Source of the DNA: Acidobacteriota bacterium
GTDB taxonomy: Bacteria > Acidobacteriota > Terriglobia > Bryobacterales > Bryobacteraceae
Direction: 5' to 3'
NCBI GenBank assembly: GCA_017307505.1
Contig: JAFKEE010000039.1
Span: 62,001 to 126,000 of the forward strand
DNA length: 64,000 nucleotides
Translations under genes and position numbers: made by a program
Shown here: piece by piece, positions 55,326 through 63,836 of the stretch
How positions within the stretch are numbered: the first letter of the stretch is position 1
How the letters are laid out: each line of letters begins with the position of its first letter
Notes under the pieces: generated by a model
The model's input: the letters and a program-made list of their open reading frames with translations, nothing else
The model's database searches: none
Told to the model about the DNA's origin: nothing

Positions 55326-57140
55326 TCAGGCATCCATGCCGGCGCGATGATTCCCAACCGCCTCTGACGTGCGCAACGCGCGGCTGTAGACCCGCAGCTT
55401 GCGAATCTCGCCGAAGATCTTCGGACCCACCTTTGCCTGGGCCTCGCCGTTCACGTCACCAAGCTCGGGAGCAAACCGCCCCCAGCCGTAGTCCCGCACC
55501 GCTCCGCCGTCATTCAGGATCCCGTCAATCACCACGGAGAGGATCTTCGGCCCGCCGTCGACGATAAACACGACATGCTGCCACACCCCGGTCCGCATCG
55601 TACCCGCATGCGTTCCGGGATCACTGTCCCACTGGGCGCGAGTCCGCCCGTCATTCAGCGTCAGCGCCAGCGTGAACCGGTCGCTGGTCCGCACCGACAC
55701 GCCCTGCCCGGCCGGCGTCACCGTGTCGAACAGCACCTGCCCCTCCGACAACTCGCTCAGCTTGACCCAAAACTCCAACGAGAAGCCGCCGCCGGACGAA
55801 AGCTCCGCGAGTTTGGGCAGCGCCACGGTCGCCGTCCCGCCCGCCACCGCCGCCACCAGGCCCGCTTTCGCCACCGTCTTGTTGCCGAGCTGATTCCACA
55901 CACCATCCAACAGCGTCTGGTCGATGGGATGGACCCGAGCGTAGGTCTTCACCGTCTCGGTGATGTAGTAACGGCCCTTGTCCTCCACGAAATCCGGGTA
56001 GCTGATGCGTGTATCCGGGTTGTCGTCGTACAGCAGGATCTCCGGCTGGCTCCAGTGAATGTACCCGTTCTTCTCCACGCCGCCGCTGATCCAGCCCGGA
56101 TTCCGGCCCGTGTAATACGGCCACTTCTGAGCATGGACGGCCTCGCCGGCATGATTGTGGTACCACAGCAGGAACTTCCCGTTGCTGAACTTGCGCACGA
56201 AGTTCGCCGCCCTCGGATGCTTGATCGGCCGGCCGCCTGGTGTATACGTCGCATACCCCGGCGGAGTCCACGTCTTCCCGCCGTTCCTGCTGTACGCCGC
56301 GCAGTTGTAGCCATCGATGCTGCGGTACGTGCAATACAGGCTGCCGTCGCTCAACTCCACCAGATTCGCTTCGTCCGAAACCGGATTCTTCGGCGCCCGC
56401 AGACCCTCGTCACCCTCCGGCAACAACTCCCAATGCAGCTTCGCCGGATCCTTCTCCGTGGCGATATTCGAGCTCTTCAGGAAGACACCCTGCGACGTCA
56501 CCATGCCGCCCGGATCGCCCCACTTCCCCACCTTGGCATAGCCGAAGATCATCTCTTTCTTGCTGGTCAGGATGGGCTTGCCCACCCCCCAGAAGTACAT
56601 GAGCTTCCCTTCCCAGGCATTCTCCCGGTCGATCCGCATCGGCCGCATGGGAATGAAATAACGATCCTTCGACCACGTGTGCCCGTGATCGTCCGAGTAC
56701 TTGTACGCGTACTTGCCCAGCGTATCCACGCGCCGCCCCACCTTGGGATTGTTGCTGCGCGTGTCCAGCCGCAGATTCTCCGAGTTGTAGGTATAGAAGA
56801 CGTACACCCGCCCGCCCGGAGCAATGAACGGCATCACCCACGACGCCTCCGGCCCGTCTGCCGGCTCGATGTCGATCGGCGTCGACCACGTCCGCCCCTG
56901 GTCCGTGCTGATCGTCGAAATGATGTGCTGGCCCGGCTCGCCTTCCACGCCCCGGCCCGTCGTCAGCACACAAAGCCAGTTGCCGTCACGCGTCACCACC
57001 ACGTAAGGCTGGTCGCTGTAGCCCTCCCGCGGAATCTGCCATCCGTTCTTGACGTTGCGCCAGTCCGGCTGGCCGGCTTCCGCCGCATGAACCGGCACAC
57101 CCAGAACCGCGGCCGTCGCAAAGAAGTCTCGTCTCGTCAT
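55326..57140 (-). CDS. BNR/sialidase-like enzyme with C-terminal LamG-type domain
   Basis: 604 residues. Tat-type leader MTRRDFFATAAVLG. Six-bladed sialidase-type propeller (about 25-430) with Asp-boxes STDQGRTWS, SDDHGHTWS and SRNGGKTWT, and an early arginine-like phrase GWQIPREGYSDQPYVV. A concanavalin/LamG-type beta-sandwich (about 440-600, FSLEFWVKLSELSEGQVLFD; LRVYSRALRTSEA) probably binds sugar. Secreted or periplasmic glycan hydrolase; exact linkage unknown. It is 15 bases downstream of the TonB receptor gene and ends at a strong terminator, so both belong to the operator-flanked promoter at 60609-60637. Confidence 0.88.
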   Translation of the reverse strand: MTRRDFFATAAVLGVPVHAAEAGQPDWRNVKNGWQIPREGYSDQPYVVVTRDGNWLCVLTTGRGVEGEPGQHIISTISTDQGRTWSTPIDIEPADGPEASWVMPFIAPGGRVYVFYTYNSENLRLDTRSNNPKVGRRVDTLGKYAYKYSDDHGHTWSKDRYFIPMRPMRIDRENAWEGKLMYFWGVGKPILTSKKEMIFGYAKVGKWGDPGGMVTSQGVFLKSSNIATEKDPAKLHWELLPEGDEGLRAPKNPVSDEANLVELSDGSLYCTYRSIDGYNCAAYSRNGGKTWTPPGYATYTPGGRPIKHPRAANFVRKFSNGKFLLWYHNHAGEAVHAQKWPYYTGRNPGWISGGVEKNGYIHWSQPEILLYDDNPDTRISYPDFVEDKGRYYITETVKTYARVHPIDQTLLDGVWNQLGNKTVAKAGLVAAVAGGTATVALPKLAELSSGGGFSLEFWVKLSELSEGQVLFDTVTPAGQGVSVRTSDRFTLALTLNDGRTRAQWDSDPGTHAGTMRTGVWQHVVFIVDGGPKILSVVIDGILNDGGAVRDYGWGRFAPELGDVNGEAQAKVGPKIFGEIRKLRVYSRALRTSEAVGNHRAGMDA

Positions 57141-57155
57141 GGTTCGTTGCTCCGA

Positions 57156-60100
57156 TTAGAACAGGAACTTCAGGGCGAGTTGCAACTGCCGCGGCGAGTT
57201 CGCCTGGCTGCTGATGACACCCGCACTGGTGGAGCCGATCGACGTGCTCGGCATCCCGAACCACACCCGGTTCATGGCATTGAACGTCTCGAACCGGAAC
57301 TGCGCCTTCAGCCGTTCATAGATGGCGAACGTCTTGAACAGCGACAGATCGTAGTTTGCGATGCCCGGCCCCCGCAGGTCCGGAGCCGTCCTGGAGCTGT
57401 TGCCCAAAGTGAACGCAGCCGGCACCTGAAACGCATTCGTGTCGAAGTAGCGCAGCAGCCGGCTCTGCGTCGGACCACTCAACTCGCCGCTCTGCTGCAG
57501 CCGGATCGGACGCGAGCCCGAGATGGCGCTCATCACCAGCGGCTCCCCCTTCTGGAAGCTCGCAATCCCGTTCAACTGCCATCCGCCAAACAGCATGTCC
57601 ACGCCGCGATTCCAATGCGAACCCATCCACCGGCCGCGGCCGAAAGGAAGTTCATACACACCGCTCAACACCAGCCGGTGCGGCACGTCCTGCGAATCCA
57701 ACGACCGCTCCAGCCGCAGGTTATACGGATCCATCACGCCCGTCGTCGAGCCCACTGCCGCGTTCGAGAAGTCCGTAATGTTCTTCGACCAGGTGTAAGC
57801 CGCCAGCAGCGTATAGCCCTTGCTGAAGCGCTTCTCCACCCGGGCCTGCATCGAGTGATAGTTCGAGTTGCCGATCGAGGGGTTCACCAGATTGATCGCT
57901 CCATACTGCGGATAGGGCCGCAGCAACTGCCCGCGCTGCACGGTCGGCAGCGAGAGCGAGCTGGTCGGATCCGTGATGATTCCATAGAACGGGTTCGGCA
58001 CCAGTTGCTGATTCACAGTGCCCAGGGCATTCTGCGCCTGCGTCAGGGTATTCGGGTTGAAGTTCGTGTACGGCACATGCGTGCCCTTGTTCGCCGTATA
58101 CGCGATCTCCGCAATCAGGTTCTGCCCCAGCGAACGCTGCACCGAGAAGTTCCACTGTTGGAAGTAAGGCGTCGCTAGCGAGAGCAATCCCGATGTGTTC
58201 GACTGCCCCAGCAGCGAACGGTCCGTCAGCTGGCTGCGGGACAACGGCTGGTTGAAGCCGTTCGGAAACGGATTCGAAAGACTTGCAATCGGCGTAGTTC
58301 CATCCAGCGACGTGACGATGCTCGTGGTCGCCTGGAACCCGTCGACAAAGCCGCCTGCAGCGCCGGCCGCGTCCGTCGAGGACAGTCCGAAGAAGATGCC
58401 GTATCCACCGCGGATCACCGTGTCCTTCGTCATCTGGTACGCGAAGCCAAACCGCGGAGCCCAGTTGTTCTTATCGGCCGGGATCAACTGCCGGTTGTCC
58501 GCATCGCGAAACGCCATCGCCCCGCGCAGCCCCGGAATCGAGGGAACCTGAGCGGCAATGGGCGACACCGCGCCGACATCGAAGATGCTGATGCGGTCGA
58601 AGCGCTCCGTGCGCGGGACGTTGACTTCATACCGCAGGCCGAGGTTCAACGTCAGCTTGCGGGTCATCCGCCAGTCGTCCTGCACGAATCCGGCCCAATA
58701 CCGGCTGGCCGAAGCAATCGCCGGCTGGTTCACCAGCGAGCCGCCAGGAATCCCCAACAGCAGCGAAGCAATCCCATTGCCGGCCGTCGTACTCGCCTGA
58801 TTCGGATTCGGACCCTGCGTCCAGGCCGAACTGATCGAGAGGCTGCCCTGTGCCGAAGGATTCTGGAGCTGATTGTCGAAGTACACGCGGTAGTCGGCCC
58901 CGGCCTTCAACGTGTGCGACCCCTGAATCCGCGTCACCGTCGCCTGCAGGATGTGCGACATCTGCGAGCTATAGTTCTGGTTGCCGTTCCCCAGGCCGGA
59001 AAACCCGCTGATCGAAAACGTCGGCAGCGCGCTCACCTGCTGGTTGGCCCGGAAGTTTTCCGGGAACCCAAGCTGCGTGATGTCATATCCATCACCCCAC
59101 GCCGTGCGCGTGCCATACTGCCGCGACAGCCCGTAGTTGAAGTTCACAATTGTGGTCGGCGTCAGCGTCCAGATGTCCTGCAGCGCGGCCGACCGCCGGT
59201 GCTGCGTCAGGGAAGGATTGCCCGGATTCGCAATGTTGTTGAAGTAATTCGGCTCGCCCGTGAACGGCTCCTGTCGCGAAACCCGGCCGAAGATCTTGTG
59301 GCTCGTCCCGATGTAGTGGTCGATGCGAACGTCAAAGGTATCGTCCCGGTTCACACGCGCGGCGCCGATGTCCAGATTCGCCGTCAGCCGCCCGTTCGTC
59401 GGCAGCGGGTAGAACTTCACCAGGTTGTTGCCCACCGTGTTGATCCGGTTCGCCGGAATCACATTGCCTGGAAAGGCATCGCGCACCAGAGTCCCGCCGG
59501 ATCCGGCTCTCGTCGTGGTGGGGTCGAACACCAGCACCGGAGCGCCCGCGGCATTCACCGTCTTCGAGAAATCGCCCGCCCGCTCCAGCGCCGTCGGCAC
59601 CGTGTAGTTCGCCGACGCCACCGTGCTCTCCCGGAACGCCTCGTAGTCGAAGAAGAAGAAGGTCTTGTCCTTCCCGTTATAGAGCTTCGGCAGCACCACC
59701 GGCCCGCCAATCGCGCCGCCCGCCTGGTTCCGCCGCAGGGCGCCCAACGGGATGCCCGCCCGGTTGTTGAAGAACGTGTTGGCGTCGAAATACGAGTTGC
59801 GATGGAATTCGTAAGCCGTCCCGTGCAGCTCGTTCGTCCCGGACTTCGTCACCACACTGATCACCCCGCCATTGAAGCGGCCATACTCGGCGCTCATCGA
59901 ATTGGTCTGCACTTTGAACTCGCTCACCGCATCCACCGATGGCGTGTAGATCAGGAAGTTGAACCGGCCCTGATTCCGCGGAGCCGTGTTCGGAATCCCA
60001 TCAATCGTCACCTCACTCGTGAAGTTCGCTGCTCCGCTGATGCTCGGCACCGACCCGCCCTGGTGCTGTGCCGTGTTGTTCGGCGTCGGCAGGACTCCCG

Positions 60101-60572
60101 GAGCCAGAGTCGCCAGCGCAAACGGCTCGCGGCCATTCAGCGGCAGGTCGATAATGCGCCGGTTCTCGATCACCTGGCCCAGCGTGTTCGTCACCGCGTT
60201 CACCAGCGGCGTCGCAGCCTCCACCGTCACCTGATCGACCATCTGGCCGATCTCCAGGTGGAAGTCGATCGTCAGCCGGTCCGCCACCCGTACCGTCAGG
60301 CCGGACTGGTTGTACTTCTTGAAACCCGTCGCTTCCACCGTGATCGCATATTGGCCCGGGTCGAGAAACGGCACGACGTACTCGCCGGCCGCACTTGTCG
60401 TAAAGGTGCGCGCCGTCTTCTTGGCAATGTCCGTAACCGTGACGACGGCTCCGGGAATCACCGCATCCTGACTGTCGCGAACCGTTCCGAGGATAGTTCC
60501 AGAACTGGATTGTGCGTGGGCGATGGCCGTTGCGGCGACGAGGGCGAGCAGTAGCTGGTGAGCTTTCGACAT
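57156..60572 (-). CDS. Oar-like TonB-dependent receptor with CarboxypepD_reg domain
   Basis: 1138 residues. Signal peptide (HQLLLALVAATAIAHAQ), regulatory domain (about 25-110, ILGTVRDSQDAVIPGAVVTV), plug (about 115-240, IIDLPLNGREPFALATLAPG), then a barrel ending LQLALKFLF. ATG 60572 has AAAGGG six bases upstream. Transcribed from a TTGACA/TAAAGT promoter bounded by two copies of the 12-bp GntR-type element. Cotranscribed with the BNR/LamG enzyme: together a binding, uptake and cleavage pair for one glycan. Confidence 0.92.
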   Translation of the reverse strand: MSKAHQLLLALVAATAIAHAQSSSGTILGTVRDSQDAVIPGAVVTVTDIAKKTARTFTTSAAGEYVVPFLDPGQYAITVEATGFKKYNQSGLTVRVADRLTIDFHLEIGQMVDQVTVEAATPLVNAVTNTLGQVIENRRIIDLPLNGREPFALATLAPGVLPTPNNTAQHQGGSVPSISGAANFTSEVTIDGIPNTAPRNQGRFNFLIYTPSVDAVSEFKVQTNSMSAEYGRFNGGVISVVTKSGTNELHGTAYEFHRNSYFDANTFFNNRAGIPLGALRRNQAGGAIGGPVVLPKLYNGKDKTFFFFDYEAFRESTVASANYTVPTALERAGDFSKTVNAAGAPVLVFDPTTTRAGSGGTLVRDAFPGNVIPANRINTVGNNLVKFYPLPTNGRLTANLDIGAARVNRDDTFDVRIDHYIGTSHKIFGRVSRQEPFTGEPNYFNNIANPGNPSLTQHRRSAALQDIWTLTPTTIVNFNYGLSRQYGTRTAWGDGYDITQLGFPENFRANQQVSALPTFSISGFSGLGNGNQNYSSQMSHILQATVTRIQGSHTLKAGADYRVYFDNQLQNPSAQGSLSISSAWTQGPNPNQASTTAGNGIASLLLGIPGGSLVNQPAIASASRYWAGFVQDDWRMTRKLTLNLGLRYEVNVPRTERFDRISIFDVGAVSPIAAQVPSIPGLRGAMAFRDADNRQLIPADKNNWAPRFGFAYQMTKDTVIRGGYGIFFGLSSTDAAGAAGGFVDGFQATTSIVTSLDGTTPIASLSNPFPNGFNQPLSRSQLTDRSLLGQSNTSGLLSLATPYFQQWNFSVQRSLGQNLIAEIAYTANKGTHVPYTNFNPNTLTQAQNALGTVNQQLVPNPFYGIITDPTSSLSLPTVQRGQLLRPYPQYGAINLVNPSIGNSNYHSMQARVEKRFSKGYTLLAAYTWSKNITDFSNAAVGSTTGVMDPYNLRLERSLDSQDVPHRLVLSGVYELPFGRGRWMGSHWNRGVDMLFGGWQLNGIASFQKGEPLVMSAISGSRPIRLQQSGELSGPTQSRLLRYFDTNAFQVPAAFTLGNSSRTAPDLRGPGIANYDLSLFKTFAIYERLKAQFRFETFNAMNRVWFGMPSTSIGSTSAGVISSQANSPRQLQLALKFLF

Positions 60573-60594
60573 GGAGACCCTTTCGGATGACAAC

Positions 60595-60608
60595 TCTGAG
60601 ATATCAGA
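60595..60608. promoter_or_regulatory. Operator A (TCTGAGATATCAGA)
   Basis: Arms TCTGA and TCAGA around GATA. It lies immediately downstream of the -10 box of the TonB receptor promoter, covering the expected start point. Shares 12 bases (TGAGATATCAGA) with operator C at 62765-62776. Confidence 0.7.
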
Positions 60609-60637
60609 ACTTTATCACCGGAATTGGTGTCTGTCAA
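60609..60637 (-). promoter_or_regulatory. Sigma-70 promoter of the TonB-sialidase operon
   Basis: On the minus strand: -35 TTGACA (60632-60637, perfect), 17-base spacer, -10 TAAAGT (60609-60614, 4 of 6). It sits exactly between operators A and B, with 2 bases or fewer on each side. Confidence 0.7.
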
Positions 60638-60638
60638 T

Positions 60639-60652
60639 TGTGATATCTCAGA
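60639..60652. promoter_or_regulatory. Operator B (TGTGATATCTCAGA)
   Basis: Reverse orientation copy of operator A with one mismatch. It is 1 base upstream of the -35 box; its centre is 44 bases from that of A, about four helical turns, so both lie on one face of the DNA. Confidence 0.7.
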
Positions 60653-60657
60653 AAACA

Positions 60658-61938
60658 TCAATCGATCGACCGGGAGGCATCCACCCACACCCAACACACC
60701 GCGCCCGCCAGGTACAGCGCCCCTGTCAGGTACAACGGACCCATCCAACCGCCATAATGATCCACGCCATAAGCCAGGATGATCGGGCTCAGGAATCCGC
60801 CAATCTGGCCCGATGTGTTCATCGCCGCCGACACCATGCCCGCGTGCGGCCCCCCAATGTCCACCGCCGCGCCCCAACTCGCCCCCAGCAGGAAGTTCGA
60901 CGAAGCCGCCGCCAGCGCAATGAACGTGGCGCCCACCACCGGATTCGGCGCCATCGTTCCGGCAATCAGGAAGAACCCGGCGCAGGCCAGCGACACGCCG
61001 CCTACCACCGCCCGGCCCAGTCGCAGCCCCAGCTTCGCCGTCAGCCGGTCCGTCGTGATCCCACCAAACAGGTCCGCCAGCACGCTCAGCGTCAGGGGCA
61101 GCCCGGCAAAGATCCCCAACAGCCCGGCGGAAAATCCCCGGGACGACTCCAGGTAAGTCGGCAGCCACGTGACGTAGAAGGTGAACCCGTACGTCTGCGT
61201 GAAGTACATGGCGCACAGCGCCAACACGCTGGGATTCAACAGCAGCCGCTGCCAGCCGCCCCCTTCCAGCGAATGCCCGGCCGAGATCGCCCGGCCCGCT
61301 TCAATGTACTCGCGTTCCCCGGCACTCACAGCCTGGTGCTCATGCGGCTCGTCCCGGAACCAGTACCGCCACGCAATCGCCCAAAGGAACCCGATCGAGC
61401 CGAAGATCAGGAACAGCGTCCGCCAGTGAAAGTGGACCAGCAGCGCCGTCACCAGCAGCGGCGTCACCCCGCCCCCCAGATGGGCGCCCATAAAGAAGAT
61501 GCCCTGGGCCGTCCCTCGTTCCCGTTGCGGAAACCAGCGAGACAGCGTCCGCGCCACGTTCGGCCACGCCCCGGCCTCTCCGGCGCCGAACAGAAAGCGG
61601 GTTCCCAGCAGAGACGGGAAACTGAATACCCCAGCGGTCAGCATGGTGAACGAGGACCACCAGGTCACGATGCGCGTCAGAACCCGCCGCGTCCCCACCT
61701 TATCGCCCCACAACCCCGTTGGAATCTCAAAGATGGCGTAGGCCAGCGTAAACGCCCCAAACACGAAACTCATCTGCATCCGGCTCAGCCCGAGATCCGC
61801 GCTCATCCTCGGCGCCGTCACCGAAATACAGACCCGGTCCAGATAGGTGATGCCGGCCAGCAACACGAGCATAGCCAGCACCCGGAATCGAACCTTTGTC
61901 TGAACGCCAGAGGCCGAGGACGCCCCCAGGCCCATCAT
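60658..61938 (-). CDS. MFS transporter, anion:cation symporter (ACS, hexuronate/galactonate-like)
   Basis: 426 residues, twelve membrane helices. The first-helix phrase GITYLDRVCISVTAPRMSADLGLS and the loop GLWGDKVGTRRVL are typical of the ACS family, which takes up hexuronates, glucarate, galactonate or phthalate with protons. Overlaps the 3' end of gntR by 4 bases (ATGA, 61935-61938), so it is translated with the regulator. The likely substrate is the acidic sugar released by the secreted enzymes of this island, which is inference. Confidence 0.9.
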   Translation of the reverse strand: MMGLGASSASGVQTKVRFRVLAMLVLLAGITYLDRVCISVTAPRMSADLGLSRMQMSFVFGAFTLAYAIFEIPTGLWGDKVGTRRVLTRIVTWWSSFTMLTAGVFSFPSLLGTRFLFGAGEAGAWPNVARTLSRWFPQRERGTAQGIFFMGAHLGGGVTPLLVTALLVHFHWRTLFLIFGSIGFLWAIAWRYWFRDEPHEHQAVSAGEREYIEAGRAISAGHSLEGGGWQRLLLNPSVLALCAMYFTQTYGFTFYVTWLPTYLESSRGFSAGLLGIFAGLPLTLSVLADLFGGITTDRLTAKLGLRLGRAVVGGVSLACAGFFLIAGTMAPNPVVGATFIALAAASSNFLLGASWGAAVDIGGPHAGMVSAAMNTSGQIGGFLSPIILAYGVDHYGGWMGPLYLTGALYLAGAVCWVWVDASRSID

Positions 61939-62714
61939 TCCGCACCTTCAGGTTGAGAAGGAGTCTCCGGAGCCGCCGCGGCCTGCTGCCCCTGCCGCCG
62001 CGAACGCTTGGAAAACGTCTGCACGTGGGACTCATTCCACCCGAAGTACGGCTCCATCTGGGCCAGCACCTCTTCCATCCGGTATCGCGTGTGCCGCCGC
62101 ATGGCAGCATCCGCCTGCTCCGGCCCACCGGAGACCAGGACCTCCGCCAGTTGCGAGTGCCAGGCCGCGGGCGGCGGCTGGTTCCCCAACGCGGTATCGT
62201 ACAGCCAGTTGAAGATCAAAACCTGATTCTTTTCAACGGCCTGGCAGAGCTCATCGCAGCCCGTGCACTCTGCAATCCGCATATGGAACCGCATGTGGAA
62301 CCGGTGGATCTCAAACAGCCGGTCCCGGCCGGAATCATCCTCCGGAATCTGCAGCACATGCAGCCCGTCGAGCTGATGCGCCATCCGCAGAATCTCGTCC
62401 CGCTCCTCCGGACTCGCCTTCTCCGCGAAAATCCGCGCCGCCTGCGTCTCCAGCGCTTCCCTGAGAATGTAGTGGCCCCGGATCGAACGAGCCGTCGGGA
62501 TCCGCACCCGCGTGCCCACCCTCGGCCGGCTCTCCACCAGCCCGTCGCTCTCCAGGCGCTGCAGCGCATCCCCCACCGGAACAATGCTGACGCCCAGCTC
62601 TTCGGCCAGGACACGGCGCGAAAGCCCCGTCCCAAAACGGAGTTCCCCACGCAGGATGCGGTTGCGGATGGTCGTGTAGACCTGCTCGGTCAGGTTGCCG
62701 GCAAAGGAGTTCAT
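61935..62714 (-). CDS. GntR-family regulator with FCD domain
   Basis: 259 residues. Winged helix at about 6-75 (LTEQVYTTIRNRILRGEL; LAEELGVSIVPVGDALQRLESDGLV) and an all-helical FCD effector domain at about 80-225 with candidate metal ligands His140, His144, His186 and His208. The C-terminal tail (235-259) is Arg/Gln/Ala-rich. FCD regulators respond to carboxylates or sugar acids. ATG 62714 is chosen; the frame continues to TTG 62759. Operators C and D lie upstream of this gene and A and B upstream of the TonB operon, so it probably represses itself and both other units. Confidence 0.93.
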   Translation of the reverse strand: MNSFAGNLTEQVYTTIRNRILRGELRFGTGLSRRVLAEELGVSIVPVGDALQRLESDGLVESRPRVGTRVRIPTARSIRGHYILREALETQAARIFAEKASPEERDEILRMAHQLDGLHVLQIPEDDSGRDRLFEIHRFHMRFHMRIAECTGCDELCQAVEKNQVLIFNWLYDTALGNQPPPAAWHSQLAEVLVSGGPEQADAAMRRHTRYRMEEVLAQMEPYFGWNESHVQTFSKRSRRQGQQAAAAPETPSQPEGAE

Positions 62715-62762
62715 GGAATCACCAGGAGCTAGTTTACGCCCGATCCGCACGATGGGCAAGCT

Positions 62763-62776
62763 ATTGAGATATCAGA
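62763..62776. promoter_or_regulatory. Operator C (ATTGAGATATCAGA)
   Basis: Carries the 12-base core TGAGATATCAGA at 62765-62776, identical to operator A. Lies in the divergent region between gntR and the hydroxyacid dehydrogenase gene, on the gntR side. Confidence 0.7.
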
Positions 62777-62793
62777 AAACATGAATTCCGTGC

Positions 62794-62822
62794 TTGTCAC
62801 CAGTCAACTATTGAAGTATTCT
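62794..62822 (+). promoter_or_regulatory. Sigma-70 promoter of the hydroxyacid dehydrogenase operon
   Basis: -35 TTGTCA (62794-62799, 5 of 6), 17-base spacer, -10 TATTCT (62817-62822, 4 of 6). The -10 overlaps operator D. On the other strand TTGACT starts just inside the same region and may be the -35 for gntR, with a poor -10. Confidence 0.6.
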
Positions 62823-62831
62823 GATATCTCA
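62818..62831. promoter_or_regulatory. Operator D (ATTCTGATATCTCA)
   Basis: The exact reverse complement TCTGATATCTCA of the core in A and C, at 62820-62831. Its centre is 55 bases from that of C, about five helical turns. It overlaps the -10 box and the expected start of the plus-strand transcript. Confidence 0.7.
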
Positions 62832-62834
62832 ATT

Positions 62835-63827
62835 GTGCCGACCATCATAGTCACAGAACCCGAATTCTCCAAAGGCGCCCACATCTTCCACGCCTCCGGC
62901 CTCCCCTGCATCCCATCCCCCGCCCCGGAAGCCGACCTCTGCGCCGCCATTCGACAGCACGGCGCCCGCCACGCCATCGTCGGCATCCAGCCCTACCGCT
63001 CTTCTTTATATGAGACGCTGCAGCCCGGAGCCGTCCTCGCCCGCTTCGGAGTCGGCCACGACGGCATCGACAAAGCCCAGGCCACCCAGGCCCGCGTCCT
63101 CTGCACCAATACCCCCGGAGTCCTGAACGACTCCGTCGCCGAGCACACCATCTCCCTGCTTCTCGCCGCCGCCCGCCACACCACGAAAGTCGCCGCCTCC
63201 ATGACCCAGGGCGCCTGGGCCCCCGTCGGCGGCCGCGAACTCCGAGGCAAAACCCTCGTCCTCATCGGCTGCGGACCCATCGGCTCCGCCGTAGCCCGCA
63301 TCGCCACCGCCGCCTTTGACATGCGCGTCATCGGCGTCATCCAGCACACTCCACCACGCGAACCCGGCTACTTTACTCAACTCACGAACGACCCCGCCCA
63401 GGCTCTCCCCCAAGCCGACTTCGTCAGCCTCCACATCCCCGCCACGCCGGCCAACGCCCACTACATCAACCAGCAGCGCCTCGCCTTGCTCCCACCCGGA
63501 GCCTGGCTCATCAACACCGCCCGCGGAGCCGTCGTCGACGAAGCCGCCCTGTACGACGCGCTCGCCCACGGCGCCCTCGGCGGCGCAGCCCTCGACGTCT
63601 TCGAAACCGAGCCCTACGTCCCGGTCCATCCGGCCAAGGACCTCCGCCCTCTCCCCAACACAGTCCTGACGCCCCACATCGGCAGCAACACCGCCGATGC
63701 CAACACCCGCATGGCGCAGCATTCTCTCCGCAACGTCCTCCTGGGGGAACAGGGCGCCTACGGCCAGATGAATCTGCTCAACCCTGAAGTCCTTCCATCT
63801 CTGCCGCGCAACGGCAGCGAACACTAG
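62835..63827 (+). CDS. D-2-hydroxyacid dehydrogenase
   Basis: 330 residues. NAD(P)-dependent reduction of a 2-oxo acid. Rossmann motif GCGPIG (145-150), catalytic Arg230 in NTARGAVVDE, Glu259 in DVFETEP and His281 in TPHIGS. The frame opens at ATG 62781, but that ATG lies upstream of the promoter and inside the operator region. GTG 62835 gives the usual N-terminus MPTIIVTEPEF and lies about 6 bases after the expected transcript start, so the message may be nearly leaderless. First gene of the plus-strand arm of the GntR island. Confidence 0.88.
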   Translation: MPTIIVTEPEFSKGAHIFHASGLPCIPSPAPEADLCAAIRQHGARHAIVGIQPYRSSLYETLQPGAVLARFGVGHDGIDKAQATQARVLCTNTPGVLNDSVAEHTISLLLAAARHTTKVAASMTQGAWAPVGGRELRGKTLVLIGCGPIGSAVARIATAAFDMRVIGVIQHTPPREPGYFTQLTNDPAQALPQADFVSLHIPATPANAHYINQQRLALLPPGAWLINTARGAVVDEAALYDALAHGALGGAALDVFETEPYVPVHPAKDLRPLPNTVLTPHIGSNTADANTRMAQHSLRNVLLGEQGAYGQMNLLNPEVLPSLPRNGSEH

Positions 63828-63836
63828 GTGACCACG

